Assembly (NCBI GenBank): GCA_028065135.1
Contig: JAPTWR010000199.1
Location: 1 to 9,599 of the forward strand
DNA from: Acidithiobacillus sp.
GTDB lineage: Bacteria; Pseudomonadota; Gammaproteobacteria; Acidithiobacillales; Acidithiobacillaceae
Reading direction: 5' to 3'
DNA length: 9,599 bases
The notes under the pieces: generated by a model
Told to the model about the DNA's origin: nothing
Seen by the model: the letters and a program-made list of their open reading frames with translations, nothing else
Databases searched by the model: none
Position numbers and translations under genes: made by a program
In this document: in pieces, positions 1-7,336 of the stretch
Layout: every line of letters begins with the position of its first letter
Position numbering within the stretch: position 1 is the first letter of the stretch

Positions 1-617
1 TGGATGCCCAAACCGCTGAACTCATGAGCGGCCAATTTGTCGAGATGGTGCTGGCGCCCACTATTTCGCCCGACGCCCGGCCCATTCTGGCCAAAAAGAA
101 AAACCTGCGCGTACTCGCCTTCGACGATGGTCGCGCTTGGCGGCGGGCAGGCTGGGATTACAAACGCGTGCGCGGCGGCCTGCTGGTACAGGACTTTGAC
201 CAGAGCATCGAAGCGGAAGCGGACTGGAAAGTGGTCTCGGAACGCGCGCCGACGACACAGGAGGCCCGTGACTTGGCCTTTGTCTGGCGGGTCGGCAAAT
301 ACGTGCGCTCCAACGCCATTGTCTATGGCCGCGAAGGCCAAACCATCGGCATCGGTGCGGGGCAGATGAGCCGAGTAGACGCAGCCAGGTGCGGCGCGGC
401 CAAGGCCTTGGAACTAGGCTTCGATCTGCGCGGCGCGGCGCTGGCTTCTGACGCCTTTTTCCCTTTCCGCGATGGGGTCGATGCGGCGGCGGCGGCGGGC
501 GTAAAGGTGATTATCCAACCCGGCGGCTCCATCCGTGATGAAGAAGTCATCGCCAGCGCCAATGAACACGGCATCGCCATGGTCTTTACCGGCGTGCGCC
601 ATTTCCGGCATGGTTGA
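1..617 (+). CDS. purH: PurH, C-terminal part (AICAR transformylase / IMP cyclohydrolase), 5' end outside window
   Basis: This is the 3' end of the bifunctional enzyme that formylates AICAR with 10-formyl-THF and closes the ring to IMP, the last two steps of purine synthesis, in the cytosol. The reading frame is open from base 3 with no stop before 615-617, so the true start lies upstream; the ATG at 24 is internal. What is visible is the end of the AICAR transformylase domain. It includes the block [19 protein letters not shown] (about 316-363), followed by MSRVDAAR, then [29 protein letters not shown] and the terminal [10 protein letters not shown], all hallmarks of PurH. The stop is followed 13 nt later by purD, the usual purHD pairing. 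The N-terminal cyclohydrolase domain cannot be judged from here. Confidence 0.96.
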   Translation, partial: DAQTAELMSGQFVEMVLAPTISPDARPILAKKKNLRVLAFDDGRAWRRAGWDYKRVRGGLLVQDFDQSIEAEADWKVVSERAPTTQEARDLAFVWRVGKYVRSNAIVYGREGQTIGIGAGQMSRVDAARCGAAKALELGFDLRGAALASDAFFPFRDGVDAAAAAGVKVIIQPGGSIRDEEVIASANEHGIAMVFTGVRHFRHG

Positions 618-630
618 GGAGGGGACGCAG

Positions 631-1896
631 ATGATGGATGCAAAAGTCATGGTCCTCGGCGGTGGCGGACGCGAACATGCCATCGCCTGGAAACTGGCCC
701 AGTCAGCGGTAGTGGCGAAGGTCTACTGCGTGCCCGGCAATCCCGGTACGGCGGCGGAGGCCAAAGTCCATAATCTGGCCCTGAAGCCGACGGATGTCGA
801 TCAGGTGGTCGCCGCCGCCCATGCGTTGGGCATCGCGCTGGTCGTCATCGGTCCCGAGGCTCCATTGGTAGCGGGCGTGGGTGACGCCCTGCGCCGGGCC
901 GGCATTCCGGTCTTCGGTCCCAATGCCGCCGGAGCAATGTTGGAGGGCAGCAAAGCCCACGCCAAAGCATTCATGGAGCGGCACGGTCTTCCTACCGCCC
1001 GATACGGACGTTTTACCGATGCCGGCGCGGCCCTCGGCTACCTGCGTGACCATCCGTTGCCGGTGGTGGTCAAAGCCGATGGCCTGGCGGCTGGTAAGGG
1101 GGTCGTCGTGGCCTTGGCGCGCGCAGAAGCGGAAGCTGCGGCACGCGCGTTCCTGCAATGGGGCCCCATCGTCATCGAGGAGTTTCTGGAAGGTGAGGAA
1201 GCCAGCTTCATCGCCATTGTGGCGGATGGTCAAGTCCTACCGCTGGCGGGGTCACAGGATCACAAACGCCTGCGCGACGGCGATCGGGGTCCCAATACCG
1301 GTGGTATGGGTGCCTACTCCCCAACCCCCATCTTGGATACTGCCATGAGTGAGCGGGTGTTACGCGAAGTGATGCGCCCCGCGGCAGAAGGGTTAATGAC
1401 GGACCGTACGCCCTACTGCGGCTTCCTCTATGCCGGCCTGATGATCGGTCCCGCCGGGCCCAAGGTGCTGGAGTTCAACTGTCGGCTAGGCGATCCCGAG
1501 ACACAAGCGCTGATGATGCGTTTGCGTTCCGATCTCTATACGCTTTTGCTGACCGCGGCCCGCGGCGATCCACTGCCGAAGACACTCGACTGGGACAGTC
1601 GCGCTGCCCTCTGCATCGTACTGGCCACTGCGGGTTATCCTGATCATCCGCGGCTAGGTGACCCCATTCTCGGTCTCAATAAGACGCAGGGGGATACTGT
1701 CAAAATCTTCCATGCCGGGACTACGACAGAGCACGACACCGTCATCACGGCTGGTGGCCGGGTGCTCGGCGTCACGGCACTGGGAGAAAGCCTGTCGATC
1801 GCACAGCAGCGGGCTTATGCCGCCGTCGCCGATATCCGCTGGCCAGGCTTGCAGTATCGGCAGGACATCGGCTACCGTGGCCTGCGGCGCGCCTGA
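631..1896 (+). CDS. purD: PurD, phosphoribosylamine-glycine ligase (GAR synthetase)
   Basis: ATP-dependent ligase joining phosphoribosylamine and glycine to give GAR, the second step of purine synthesis; cytosolic ATP-grasp enzyme. From ATG 631 it is 421 aa (E. coli about 429). Visible landmarks: the N-terminal GGGGREHA (about 10-17), CVPGNPGT (33-40), the ATP-grasp stretch [13 protein letters not shown] (147-158), [11 protein letters not shown] (183-193), SQDHKR (208-213), [12 protein letters not shown] (220-231), and [12 protein letters not shown] (281-292), which carries the GARS signature. Start choice: AGGAGG at 617-622 lies 8 nt before ATG 631; the second ATG at 634 is also possible, and the in-frame ATG at 535 lies inside purH and is not credible. 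Odd point: between KGVVVA and IVIEEF there are 18 residues where E. coli (from memory) has 25. The usual glycine-rich GDAG-type loop is missing. The rest is full length and intact. Confidence 0.97.
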   Translation: MMDAKVMVLGGGGREHAIAWKLAQSAVVAKVYCVPGNPGTAAEAKVHNLALKPTDVDQVVAAAHALGIALVVIGPEAPLVAGVGDALRRAGIPVFGPNAAGAMLEGSKAHAKAFMERHGLPTARYGRFTDAGAALGYLRDHPLPVVVKADGLAAGKGVVVALARAEAEAAARAFLQWGPIVIEEFLEGEEASFIAIVADGQVLPLAGSQDHKRLRDGDRGPNTGGMGAYSPTPILDTAMSERVLREVMRPAAEGLMTDRTPYCGFLYAGLMIGPAGPKVLEFNCRLGDPETQALMMRLRSDLYTLLLTAARGDPLPKTLDWDSRAALCIVLATAGYPDHPRLGDPILGLNKTQGDTVKIFHAGTTTEHDTVITAGGRVLGVTALGESLSIAQQRAYAAVADIRWPGLQYRQDIGYRGLRRA

Positions 1897-1911
1897 TCGC
1901 GTTTTCGACTG

Positions 1912-2472
1912 ATGCTACCTCGTCATCCGCGTCGACAGGATATTCGCCGGGGGATAGCGCATTTACGGCGCGGTGGAGTCATCGCCTATCCTACGGAAGG
2001 AGTCTGGGGACTGGGCTGCGACCCGCGCCAACGCCGCGCGCTACGCCGGGTTCTGGTCCTCAAAAGGCGTCCACAACATAAAGGCGTTCTTCTGGTAGCA
2101 GGCCGGGTGGCAGAAACCCGGCGGTACTGGTCTGCGCAAGGAATAGACCCGGCACTGCCGGCACAACTCTGGCCTGGAACGACACTGGTACTTCCCGCCA
2201 CACCGAAAGTCCCTTTCTGGATACGCGGACGCCATGAGAGCATCGCAGTGCGGATCAGTACCCACCCGGCCATCGTCGCCTTGTCCCACGCCTTTGGCGG
2301 CGCCATAGTCTCCACCAGCGCCAATCCGGCAGGGCAACAACCAGCCCGTGACTTGCGCACCTTGTACCGCTATTTTGGTCGTTCCCTGTGGATATTACCG
2401 GCCCGGCTGGGCCGTCAACACCGCCCCAGCCGTATTGTCGATGCCCGCAGCGGCCGTATCTTACGGGAGTAA
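1912..2472 (+). CDS. tsaC: TsaC/YrdC-type threonylcarbamoyl-AMP synthase
   Basis: Sua5/YciO/YrdC-family protein, 186 aa, close to E. coli TsaC (190 aa). The family makes threonylcarbamoyl-AMP from threonine, bicarbonate and ATP; the TsaBDE partners move it to A37 of ANN-decoding tRNAs (t6A). Motifs seen: [12 protein letters not shown] (26-37), the basic KRRPQHKG (51-58) typical of the nucleotide pocket, LWPGTTLVL (86-94), a conserved VRIS (113-116), STSANPAG (134-141) and PSRIVD (172-177). There is no extra C-terminal Sua5 domain, so this is the short TsaC form. The start is fixed by sequence: the purD stop (1894-1896) is in the same frame, and ATG 1912 is the first ATG/GTG/TTG codon after it. 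The ribosome site ahead of it is weak, so translation may be coupled to purD. None of the tsaB, tsaD or tsaE partners is in the window. Confidence 0.92.
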   Translation: MLPRHPRRQDIRRGIAHLRRGGVIAYPTEGVWGLGCDPRQRRALRRVLVLKRRPQHKGVLLVAGRVAETRRYWSAQGIDPALPAQLWPGTTLVLPATPKVPFWIRGRHESIAVRISTHPAIVALSHAFGGAIVSTSANPAGQQPARDLRTLYRYFGRSLWILPARLGRQHRPSRIVDARSGRILRE

Positions 2473-2476
2473 CAGC

Positions 2477-3367
2477 ATGCAACAGCCATCCTTAGACGAA
2501 ATGGAAGCCTTCCTCCGCAGCCTCCAGGATCGCGTCTGCGACGCCCTGGAAGCAGCAGACGGCACCGCAAAATTCCGCGAAGATCTGTGGGAACGGCCCA
2601 GCGGTGGCGGCGGTCGCACCCGGGTTATTGCCGACGGCGCTTTGCTGGAAAAAGGCGGGGTCAACTTCTCCAAAGTTCATGGCGACCAGCTTCCCCCCTC
2701 GGCTACCGCACACCGCCCTGAACTGGCCGGACAGACCTTCACCGCTCTTGGGGTCTCTCTGGTACTGCATTGCCGCAACCCCTACGTCCCCATCGTACAC
2801 ATGAACTACCGATTTTTCTCGGCGGGACCAGTGTGGTGGTTCGGCGGCGGCGCCGACCTGACGCCCATCTACGGCTTTGAGGAAGACGCCCGTCATTTCC
2901 ATAGCACCCTCAAAACCGCCTGTGATCGCCATGACCCAGGCTTTTATCCGCGCTTCAAAGCCTGGTGTGACGACTACTTCACCATCAGGCACCGTCAGGA
3001 AATGCGCGGTATCGGTGGTATATTTTTCGACGATCTCAATGGCGATGGCGAGCTTCTGCAAGCCTTCTGGGAGGATATGGCCAACAGCTTCCTCGCCAGC
3101 TATCTGCCCATTGTCGCCCGGCGCCGGGACCTGCCCTACGGCGAACGCGAGCGGCAATTTCAACTTCTGCGCCGGGGGCGCTATGCGGAATTCAACCTCG
3201 TCTATGACCGCGGCACCCTCTTCGGCCTACAGTCCGGCGGGCGCACCGAAAGTATCCTCATGTCCCTGCCCCCCCTGGCGGCCTGGACCTACGACTGGCA
3301 TGGCGAAGCCGGTAGCCCCGAAGCCCGCCTCAAGGAGGACTTCCTCACACCCAGGGATTGGGCGTGA
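2477..3367 (+). CDS. hemF: HemF, oxygen-dependent coproporphyrinogen III oxidase
   Basis: Oxidative decarboxylation of coproporphyrinogen III to protoporphyrinogen IX using O2, a cytosolic haem-synthesis step. The protein is 296 aa (E. coli HemF 299). Landmarks: [16 protein letters not shown] (35-50), GVNFSKVHG (61-69), VHMNYRFF (107-114) with a conserved histidine, [23 protein letters not shown] (120-142), [25 protein letters not shown] (161-187; the family signature, with Thr where a third aromatic is usual) and [20 protein letters not shown] (237-256). Start: GGGAG at 2465-2469, 7 nt before ATG 2477 and overlapping the tsaC stop codon; the frame stays open upstream into tsaC but has no comparable start. 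The gene begins 4 nt after tsaC and overlaps pyrD by 3 nt. Being the aerobic isozyme rather than radical-SAM HemN, it points to an aerobic lifestyle. Confidence 0.97.
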   Translation: MQQPSLDEMEAFLRSLQDRVCDALEAADGTAKFREDLWERPSGGGGRTRVIADGALLEKGGVNFSKVHGDQLPPSATAHRPELAGQTFTALGVSLVLHCRNPYVPIVHMNYRFFSAGPVWWFGGGADLTPIYGFEEDARHFHSTLKTACDRHDPGFYPRFKAWCDDYFTIRHRQEMRGIGGIFFDDLNGDGELLQAFWEDMANSFLASYLPIVARRRDLPYGERERQFQLLRRGRYAEFNLVYDRGTLFGLQSGGRTESILMSLPPLAAWTYDWHGEAGSPEARLKEDFLTPRDWA

Positions 3368-4455
3368 GCTACGGCCTGCTGCGCCCCCTGCTTTTTACGC
3401 TGGATCCGGAGCGCGCCCACACTCTGAGCATCGCTGCGCTGGAAACACTGGGGCGCATGCCGCAAAGCATGGCCTGCCTGACAAAACACTATAGCGTCAC
3501 CGATCCCCGTCTGGCGCAGGACTTTTGGGGCCTGCATTTTCCCAACCCCGTCGGTCTCGCTGCCGGCTACGACAAGGACGCCCGCGCCGCCGCCGCCCTC
3601 CCCGCCCTCGGTTTCGGCTTCATCGAAATCGGCACAGTGACCCCGCGCCCGCAGCCGGGTAATCCGCGCCCCCGGGTCTTTCGTTATCCGGCACAGCAGG
3701 CGGTCATCAACCGCATGGGTTTCCCCGGTGAAGGGGCTGCGGCAGTTGCCCGCAGACTGGCGGCGTTACCTAGCCATCCGGTGCCTATCGGCATCAATCT
3801 CGGCAAAAACAAGGATACCCCGCTGGAGCAGGCGCAGGACGACTATGTCGCCGCGCTGGAGTTGCTCTTTCACTATGGCGACTATCTCTGCATCAATGTC
3901 AGCTCACCCAACACGCCGGGGCTGCGACTGCTGCAGGGGGAGGAGGCCTTACGGGGACTGCTCAGGGCAGTTACCGCAGCCAACCAACGTCTGGCCCTGC
4001 AGCATCAGCGCCTCCCTCTGCCGCTGCTCCTGAAAATCGCTCCAGATCTGGATAATGATGATCTCAACGCCATCGGTGGCCTAGCCTTAGGCACGGAACC
4101 CCTGGTGGATGGTTTTATCGCCACCAATACCACTATAAAACGCCCGGCCACCCAACCCGTGCTCTCCGAAAGCGGGGGCCTGAGCGGTGCACCATTGCTG
4201 GAGCAATCCAATGCCGTCATCGCGCAACTCTATCGTGCGACTCAGGGACAGGTACCCATCATTGGCGTCGGTGGTATCCTCAGTGCGGCAGATGCCTATG
4301 CCAAGATCCAGGCCGGGGCCAGCCTGTTGCAGGTCTATAGCGGGCTCATTTTCCGGGGACCGGAACTGGTGCGGGAGATTCTGGAAACACTGCCGGAGCT
4401 GTGGTTGAAGGATGGTTATCCCGACCTTGCGCACGCACGGGGTAGTGCCGCCTGA
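3364..4455 (+). CDS. pyrD: PyrD, class 2 (quinone-dependent) dihydroorotate dehydrogenase
   Basis: FMN enzyme oxidising dihydroorotate to orotate with electrons passed to the quinone pool, at the inner face of the cytoplasmic membrane; fourth step of pyrimidine synthesis. The protein is 363 aa. The N-terminal extension [20 protein letters not shown] (2-21) is the membrane/quinone-contact helix typical of class 2. Then come [13 protein letters not shown] (61-73), [17 protein letters not shown] (88-104), NRMGF (116-120), INLGKNKDT (144-152), [14 protein letters not shown] (178-191) with the catalytic-base serine of this class, KIAPDLD (224-230), ATNTT (253-257) and the phosphate-binding GVGGI (301-305). 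Start: GTG at 3364 overlaps the hemF stop as GTGA with AGGGA 6 nt before it. A TTG at 3358 is in frame but abuts that ribosome site, so GTG is preferred. It is the last recognised gene of the + strand run. Confidence 0.96.
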   Translation: MSYGLLRPLLFTLDPERAHTLSIAALETLGRMPQSMACLTKHYSVTDPRLAQDFWGLHFPNPVGLAAGYDKDARAAAALPALGFGFIEIGTVTPRPQPGNPRPRVFRYPAQQAVINRMGFPGEGAAAVARRLAALPSHPVPIGINLGKNKDTPLEQAQDDYVAALELLFHYGDYLCINVSSPNTPGLRLLQGEEALRGLLRAVTAANQRLALQHQRLPLPLLLKIAPDLDNDDLNAIGGLALGTEPLVDGFIATNTTIKRPATQPVLSESGGLSGAPLLEQSNAVIAQLYRATQGQVPIIGVGGILSAADAYAKIQAGASLLQVYSGLIFRGPELVREILETLPELWLKDGYPDLAHARGSAA

Positions 4456-4580
4456 TGTCCTCTCCGCCACAACATCCGAACGGTTCTTATTGTGCTGTCG
4501 TCTCTGATACCGCATCGGCGACCGGGGGTATGGTCAGTGTCGGATGGCAAGAATCCGGTGACCGTAAGGCCACCGGATAG
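4455..4580 (+). CDS. Possible 41-aa small ORF coupled to the end of pyrD (doubtful)
   Basis: ATG 4455 overlaps the pyrD stop by one base (TGATG), an arrangement often used for translational coupling, and the frame stays open to TAG 4578-4580. The peptide starts [10 protein letters not shown] and ends SGDRKATG; it has no hydrophobic segment and no motif I recognise. Third codon positions are only about half G/C, less than in the neighbouring genes, and the last codons coincide with the perfect hairpin at 4553-4578. It may simply be chance open frame in the 3' untranslated region. Confidence 0.18.
   Translation: MSSPPQHPNGSYCAVVSDTASATGGMVSVGWQESGDRKATG
4553..4578. terminator. Perfect 8-bp hairpin between convergent pyrD and receptor genes
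   Basis: ATCCGGTG (4553-4560) pairs exactly with CACCGGAT (4571-4578). Inside, after one A-C mismatch, CC/GG pairs close a GTAA (GNRA-type) tetraloop. On the + strand only a short T4 (4586-4589) follows 7 nt later; on the - strand no T-run follows. Position between two convergent transcription units fits a bidirectional transcription end or mRNA 3' stabiliser, but it is not a textbook intrinsic terminator. Confidence 0.45.
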
Positions 4581-4626
4581 AGGGCTTTTGGAAACCCGCC
4601 GCTAACCCGCGGATACCAATCAGACT

Positions 4627-6945
4627 TCAGAACTTGGCCGTCACGCTGGCACCGGCAAAAGCCGGTGCACTCGCCTGCGCTGTAATGAAGTTTCCGCCAT
4701 ATTTTGCACTCCGCAACTGTTCATATTCATAGGGAATGTAGTTGGCGTTGAAAATGTTATCCACATACAAGTCAACAGTAACTTTTTTCACACCCATATC
4801 ACCTGGCCGCCACGCATAAGCCAAATTAAGATTGGTGATATTGTAGGGATGCAGGGAAACGCCTGCAGGCGCTCCCTTATTGGTATTGATGTACTGGGAA
4901 CCGACAACATGGTCGGTAACCCGTGCACTGAATCCGGCATAGTGATAACCCAGACCGAAATTGAGATTGTACATGGGAACATCGCCGACATATTCCCCAC
5001 TACTGACGGATGCACCATCGGCGGCATCAAAATTCGACGTATATTTAGCATCGGTCAGACTATAGTTGATGAACGCATTCATATTGTAGGGTAATTTAGC
5101 GTCCACTGAGGCAGTAACCCCCTGATACAGAGCACTGCCGACATTATACTGGAAGGTCTGTCCCGTCTGGTTATCATAGAAATAACCGAATTTATTGCTG
5201 AACATCCGGCGGAAATAAGCCAGTGATGTTTTGATATCACCGAAGTTATAGCGGATGCCCGTATCGATACTATCCACGTACTCCGGTTTGACCAACATTG
5301 GCCCAGGCGTTGGTGTAGAGCCTATAACCGCATAATAAGCACTGATATTAGGCACCTTATATACCCGGCCATAATGGAAGTACAAATCTGCATTTTTGGT
5401 GGCGAGGAAGCTCACCCCAAAAGATGGCTCCCAGTAGTTAAAGGTGTTACTGACACCACCTCCGTAATTGTAATAATACCCTTCAATATCATTACATGTC
5501 GTATCGACCAGGTAATACTTGGCACCCGGAGTGATGATCAGACGATGATTGAACAAAGTGATACGATCCTGTAGGAAGACATCCCCATAATTACGGGTAT
5601 CATGCTCACTCCATGCGTCATTGTAACCATTGATCATCGGCACAGCCGGTTGGCCATACCAGTACTCTGCCGAATGATCCTTACTGAACATATACAATCC
5701 ACCGAGTGTGACGGTATTATCCGGCAAGAGGAAGGTCAGAGACGGCATCAAGCCTGCATTACCGAAATTATCGACATAGCGCTGATACTGTGTACCATTA
5801 TAGCTATTTCCGAATAATGCCGTCGGATTATAGGTATTACTTGGTCGGCCCGTCTTGCTGGGATTGGCATAGCTTTTTAGTGCTGTTGGCAACGGATAAC
5901 CATCATACCCAGCTTTATAGGCCGCGTTGGCATAGGCCGTGCGGTCGTTGTTATTCTGGGTTATAAAAAACTTGGCTTTGGCCAGCATATACTGATTCAG
6001 AATGGATTTCCAGCCCAAGATAGTGGTGTACGAGCTCGTAGTTGTATGATCATTCCAGATGTTGGGAGCCCACTGAAAACTTCGACCATATTTTTGTAAC
6101 AAAGGTAAGGGCACCGTTGATGGTTGTTGGGCAATCTCATGATTGTAGATAGTAATCAGTGAGAGCTGGGACATGCCGTGGTTGTAGGGCTGTACCGCCG
6201 CAAAGTAGTAGTTGTTGTTGATGGAGAAAACATGGTTGATAAAGCTGTGGAAAGGGCTGTAATAGTAGTTGGCATAAAGCTTGGTTCCCGTATACGGCAA
6301 AGCACCTGAGTTGACACTAAACCCACCGGCGGCACTATCACCGACGCCACCGGAGTAAAGTCCGCCACTACCCGAAACCTCGGCGTAGAATTTTGAAGTG
6401 GGCATACGCGGCTTATAATTCAGCGTCGCACCCAAAGCATTGATGCCAGTCTCAGAAGGCGTGTTGGCACCGCTGTAAACTGAGACTCCCGAGAATTGAC
6501 CCATGCCAATGGGCGTGAGAGCGTGGTCGTCACCCTGACCGTTCGTGCCGCCGCGAAAAGTGTTAATCAGAGGTACACCGTCCAGATTTACGCCAATCTG
6601 ATCGCTGTTGAAACCCTGGTAGGTAAAGGTGCTGTCACTGGTGGTAAGGTTACCGGGTCCAGTGCTGATTACGGTAAAGCCCGGAACATTGCGCAACACA
6701 CTCTGAAAGTTTTCATTCGGGCTGGCATGCTTCACCAGTTCTTTACTCAGGGAGCCAGTGCCGCGCTCCGGCGGCGCTTCTTTCTCTACTTCACCAATAG
6801 TCACCGGAGCACTGCCACCAATGGGGGCAGTTGCAGCGGTCTCGGCACCGCTGACGGCGGGCGCCGTCAGCTCGGCGTGGGCGAGAACGGGTAAGGCACA
6901 GAGTGCCATGATTACTGCGGTGCGCAGAGTTGGGCAATATGCCAT
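4627..6945 (-). CDS. TonB-dependent outer-membrane receptor, ligand unknown, probably phosphate-regulated
   Basis: 772-aa outer-membrane active transporter. Residues 1-24 form a Sec signal peptide (positive at R8, hydrophobic core, AHA|E cleavage). VTIGEVEKE (48-56) is a plausible TonB box. Residues about 64-180 are the plug: SLSKELVKH, then NFQSVLRNVPGF (79-90), YQGFNSDQIGVNLDGVPL (109-126), VSVYSGA (154-160) and GALGATLNYKP-type closing strand. From about 185 to 772 there are many amphipathic, Tyr/Asn-rich strands, and the protein ends in the Phe (VTAKF) required by the barrel assembly machinery. GAGGA (6953-6957) lies 7 nt before ATG 6943-6945. A four-unit Pho-box-like promoter lies upstream, and a phosphoesterase and tonB lie upstream on the same strand, so a role in uptake of a phosphorus-containing compound is inferred. 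Siderophore or cobalamin uptake cannot be excluded from the protein, but I see no Fur box or B12 riboswitch. The gene is visibly A/T-richer than the left operon. Confidence 0.93.
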   Translation of the reverse strand: MAYCPTLRTAVIMALCALPVLAHAELTAPAVSGAETAATAPIGGSAPVTIGEVEKEAPPERGTGSLSKELVKHASPNENFQSVLRNVPGFTVISTGPGNLTTSDSTFTYQGFNSDQIGVNLDGVPLINTFRGGTNGQGDDHALTPIGMGQFSGVSVYSGANTPSETGINALGATLNYKPRMPTSKFYAEVSGSGGLYSGGVGDSAAGGFSVNSGALPYTGTKLYANYYYSPFHSFINHVFSINNNYYFAAVQPYNHGMSQLSLITIYNHEIAQQPSTVPLPLLQKYGRSFQWAPNIWNDHTTTSSYTTILGWKSILNQYMLAKAKFFITQNNNDRTAYANAAYKAGYDGYPLPTALKSYANPSKTGRPSNTYNPTALFGNSYNGTQYQRYVDNFGNAGLMPSLTFLLPDNTVTLGGLYMFSKDHSAEYWYGQPAVPMINGYNDAWSEHDTRNYGDVFLQDRITLFNHRLIITPGAKYYLVDTTCNDIEGYYYNYGGGVSNTFNYWEPSFGVSFLATKNADLYFHYGRVYKVPNISAYYAVIGSTPTPGPMLVKPEYVDSIDTGIRYNFGDIKTSLAYFRRMFSNKFGYFYDNQTGQTFQYNVGSALYQGVTASVDAKLPYNMNAFINYSLTDAKYTSNFDAADGASVSSGEYVGDVPMYNLNFGLGYHYAGFSARVTDHVVGSQYINTNKGAPAGVSLHPYNITNLNLAYAWRPGDMGVKKVTVDLYVDNIFNANYIPYEYEQLRSAKYGGNFITAQASAPAFAGASVTAKF

Positions 6946-6999
6946 GATAATATCCTCATCAGGAGAAAACTTGTCATAAATCCTCTACAACCGCGCAGG

Positions 7000-7056
7000 A
7001 TTCTAGCAACACAACATGACATTATTATGAAGTTTTAATGACAAATTTCTGACAAA
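7000..7056 (-). promoter_or_regulatory. Pho-box-like PhoB operator with extended -10 promoter for the receptor gene
   Basis: Read on the - strand, 7-nt units TTTGTCA (7056-7050), TTTGTCA (7045-7039), AACTTCA (7034-7028) and AATGTCA (7023-7017) recur at exactly 11 nt, separated by A/T-rich 4-nt spacers. This is the architecture of PhoB sites (consensus unit CTGTCAT, 11-nt period). Exactly 11 nt after the last unit comes TAGAAT (7005-7000), 5 of 6 matches to TATAAT and preceded by TGC as an extended -10. The E. coli phoA promoter, as I recall it, has the same 11-nt distance. No separate -35 is needed in such promoters. Expected transcription start is near 6993, leaving a leader of about 48 nt. 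No response regulator gene is in the window, so PhoB itself is inferred. Confidence 0.7.
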
Positions 7057-7290
7057 TTACAACGGAATCATCAGACAAGGAAATCATGACGGATACTAAA
7101 AGTCGTTGCATTCTTGCCGTATTGCGCAAGAAGCAGAAACGATTGCCCTTGCGCGCTCATCAATAGTGTAATCGAGGTGAGCTACCAAAGGTGGGGGACT
7201 ACAGAAGCGGACTTGCTGGACGGTATGGCAAAATCAGGGCGTGGCTAACGTATTGGTAGTCGTTATGGCATGCCCAAGGTTGCCGGGCTC
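7057..7290. other. Non-coding stretch between receptor promoter and phosphoesterase end
   Basis: No convincing gene, tRNA or riboswitch seen on either strand. The only open frame with a ribosome-site-like AAGGA is a 26-codon one on the + strand (7086-7166, peptide starting MTDTKSRC), too short and unlike anything I know. The sequence is of mixed composition and could be a decayed gene or simply the 3' trailer of the phosphoesterase transcript. Confidence 0.4.
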
Positions 7291-7314
7291 TGCCTTCTCG
7301 CTATGGAGAAGGCA
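7291..7314. terminator. Perfect 9-bp hairpin downstream of the phosphoesterase gene
   Basis: TGCCTTCTC (7291-7299) pairs perfectly with GAGAAGGCA (7306-7314) around a 6-nt loop, beginning 22 nt after the phosphoesterase stop codon on the - strand. It is well placed to end or protect the 3' end of that transcript. On the - strand it is followed by a G/C-containing sequence rather than a T-run, so it is a weak candidate as an intrinsic terminator. Confidence 0.5.
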
Positions 7315-7336
7315 TTAACGTTGCCAGCCTGACCCA

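Noticed and set aside
535..630. Upstream in-frame ATG for purD
   Set aside because: It lies inside the purH coding region; ATG 631 has a good ribosome site and matches the family N-terminus.
4456..4626. Possible riboswitch (cobalamin-like GGTG / CCGG fragments)
   Set aside because: The B12-box and the conserved core order are absent, and the location is downstream of both flanking genes, not in a leader.
6943..6965. A/T-rich GATAAT-containing sequence at the receptor start, considered as a Fur box
   Set aside because: Apart from the first six bases it does not follow the 19-bp Fur consensus, and it overlaps the ribosome binding site and start codon context.
7086..7166. 26-codon + strand frame with AAGGA ahead of it
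   Set aside because: Too short, no recognisable motif, followed by no continuing gene; could only be a chance frame.
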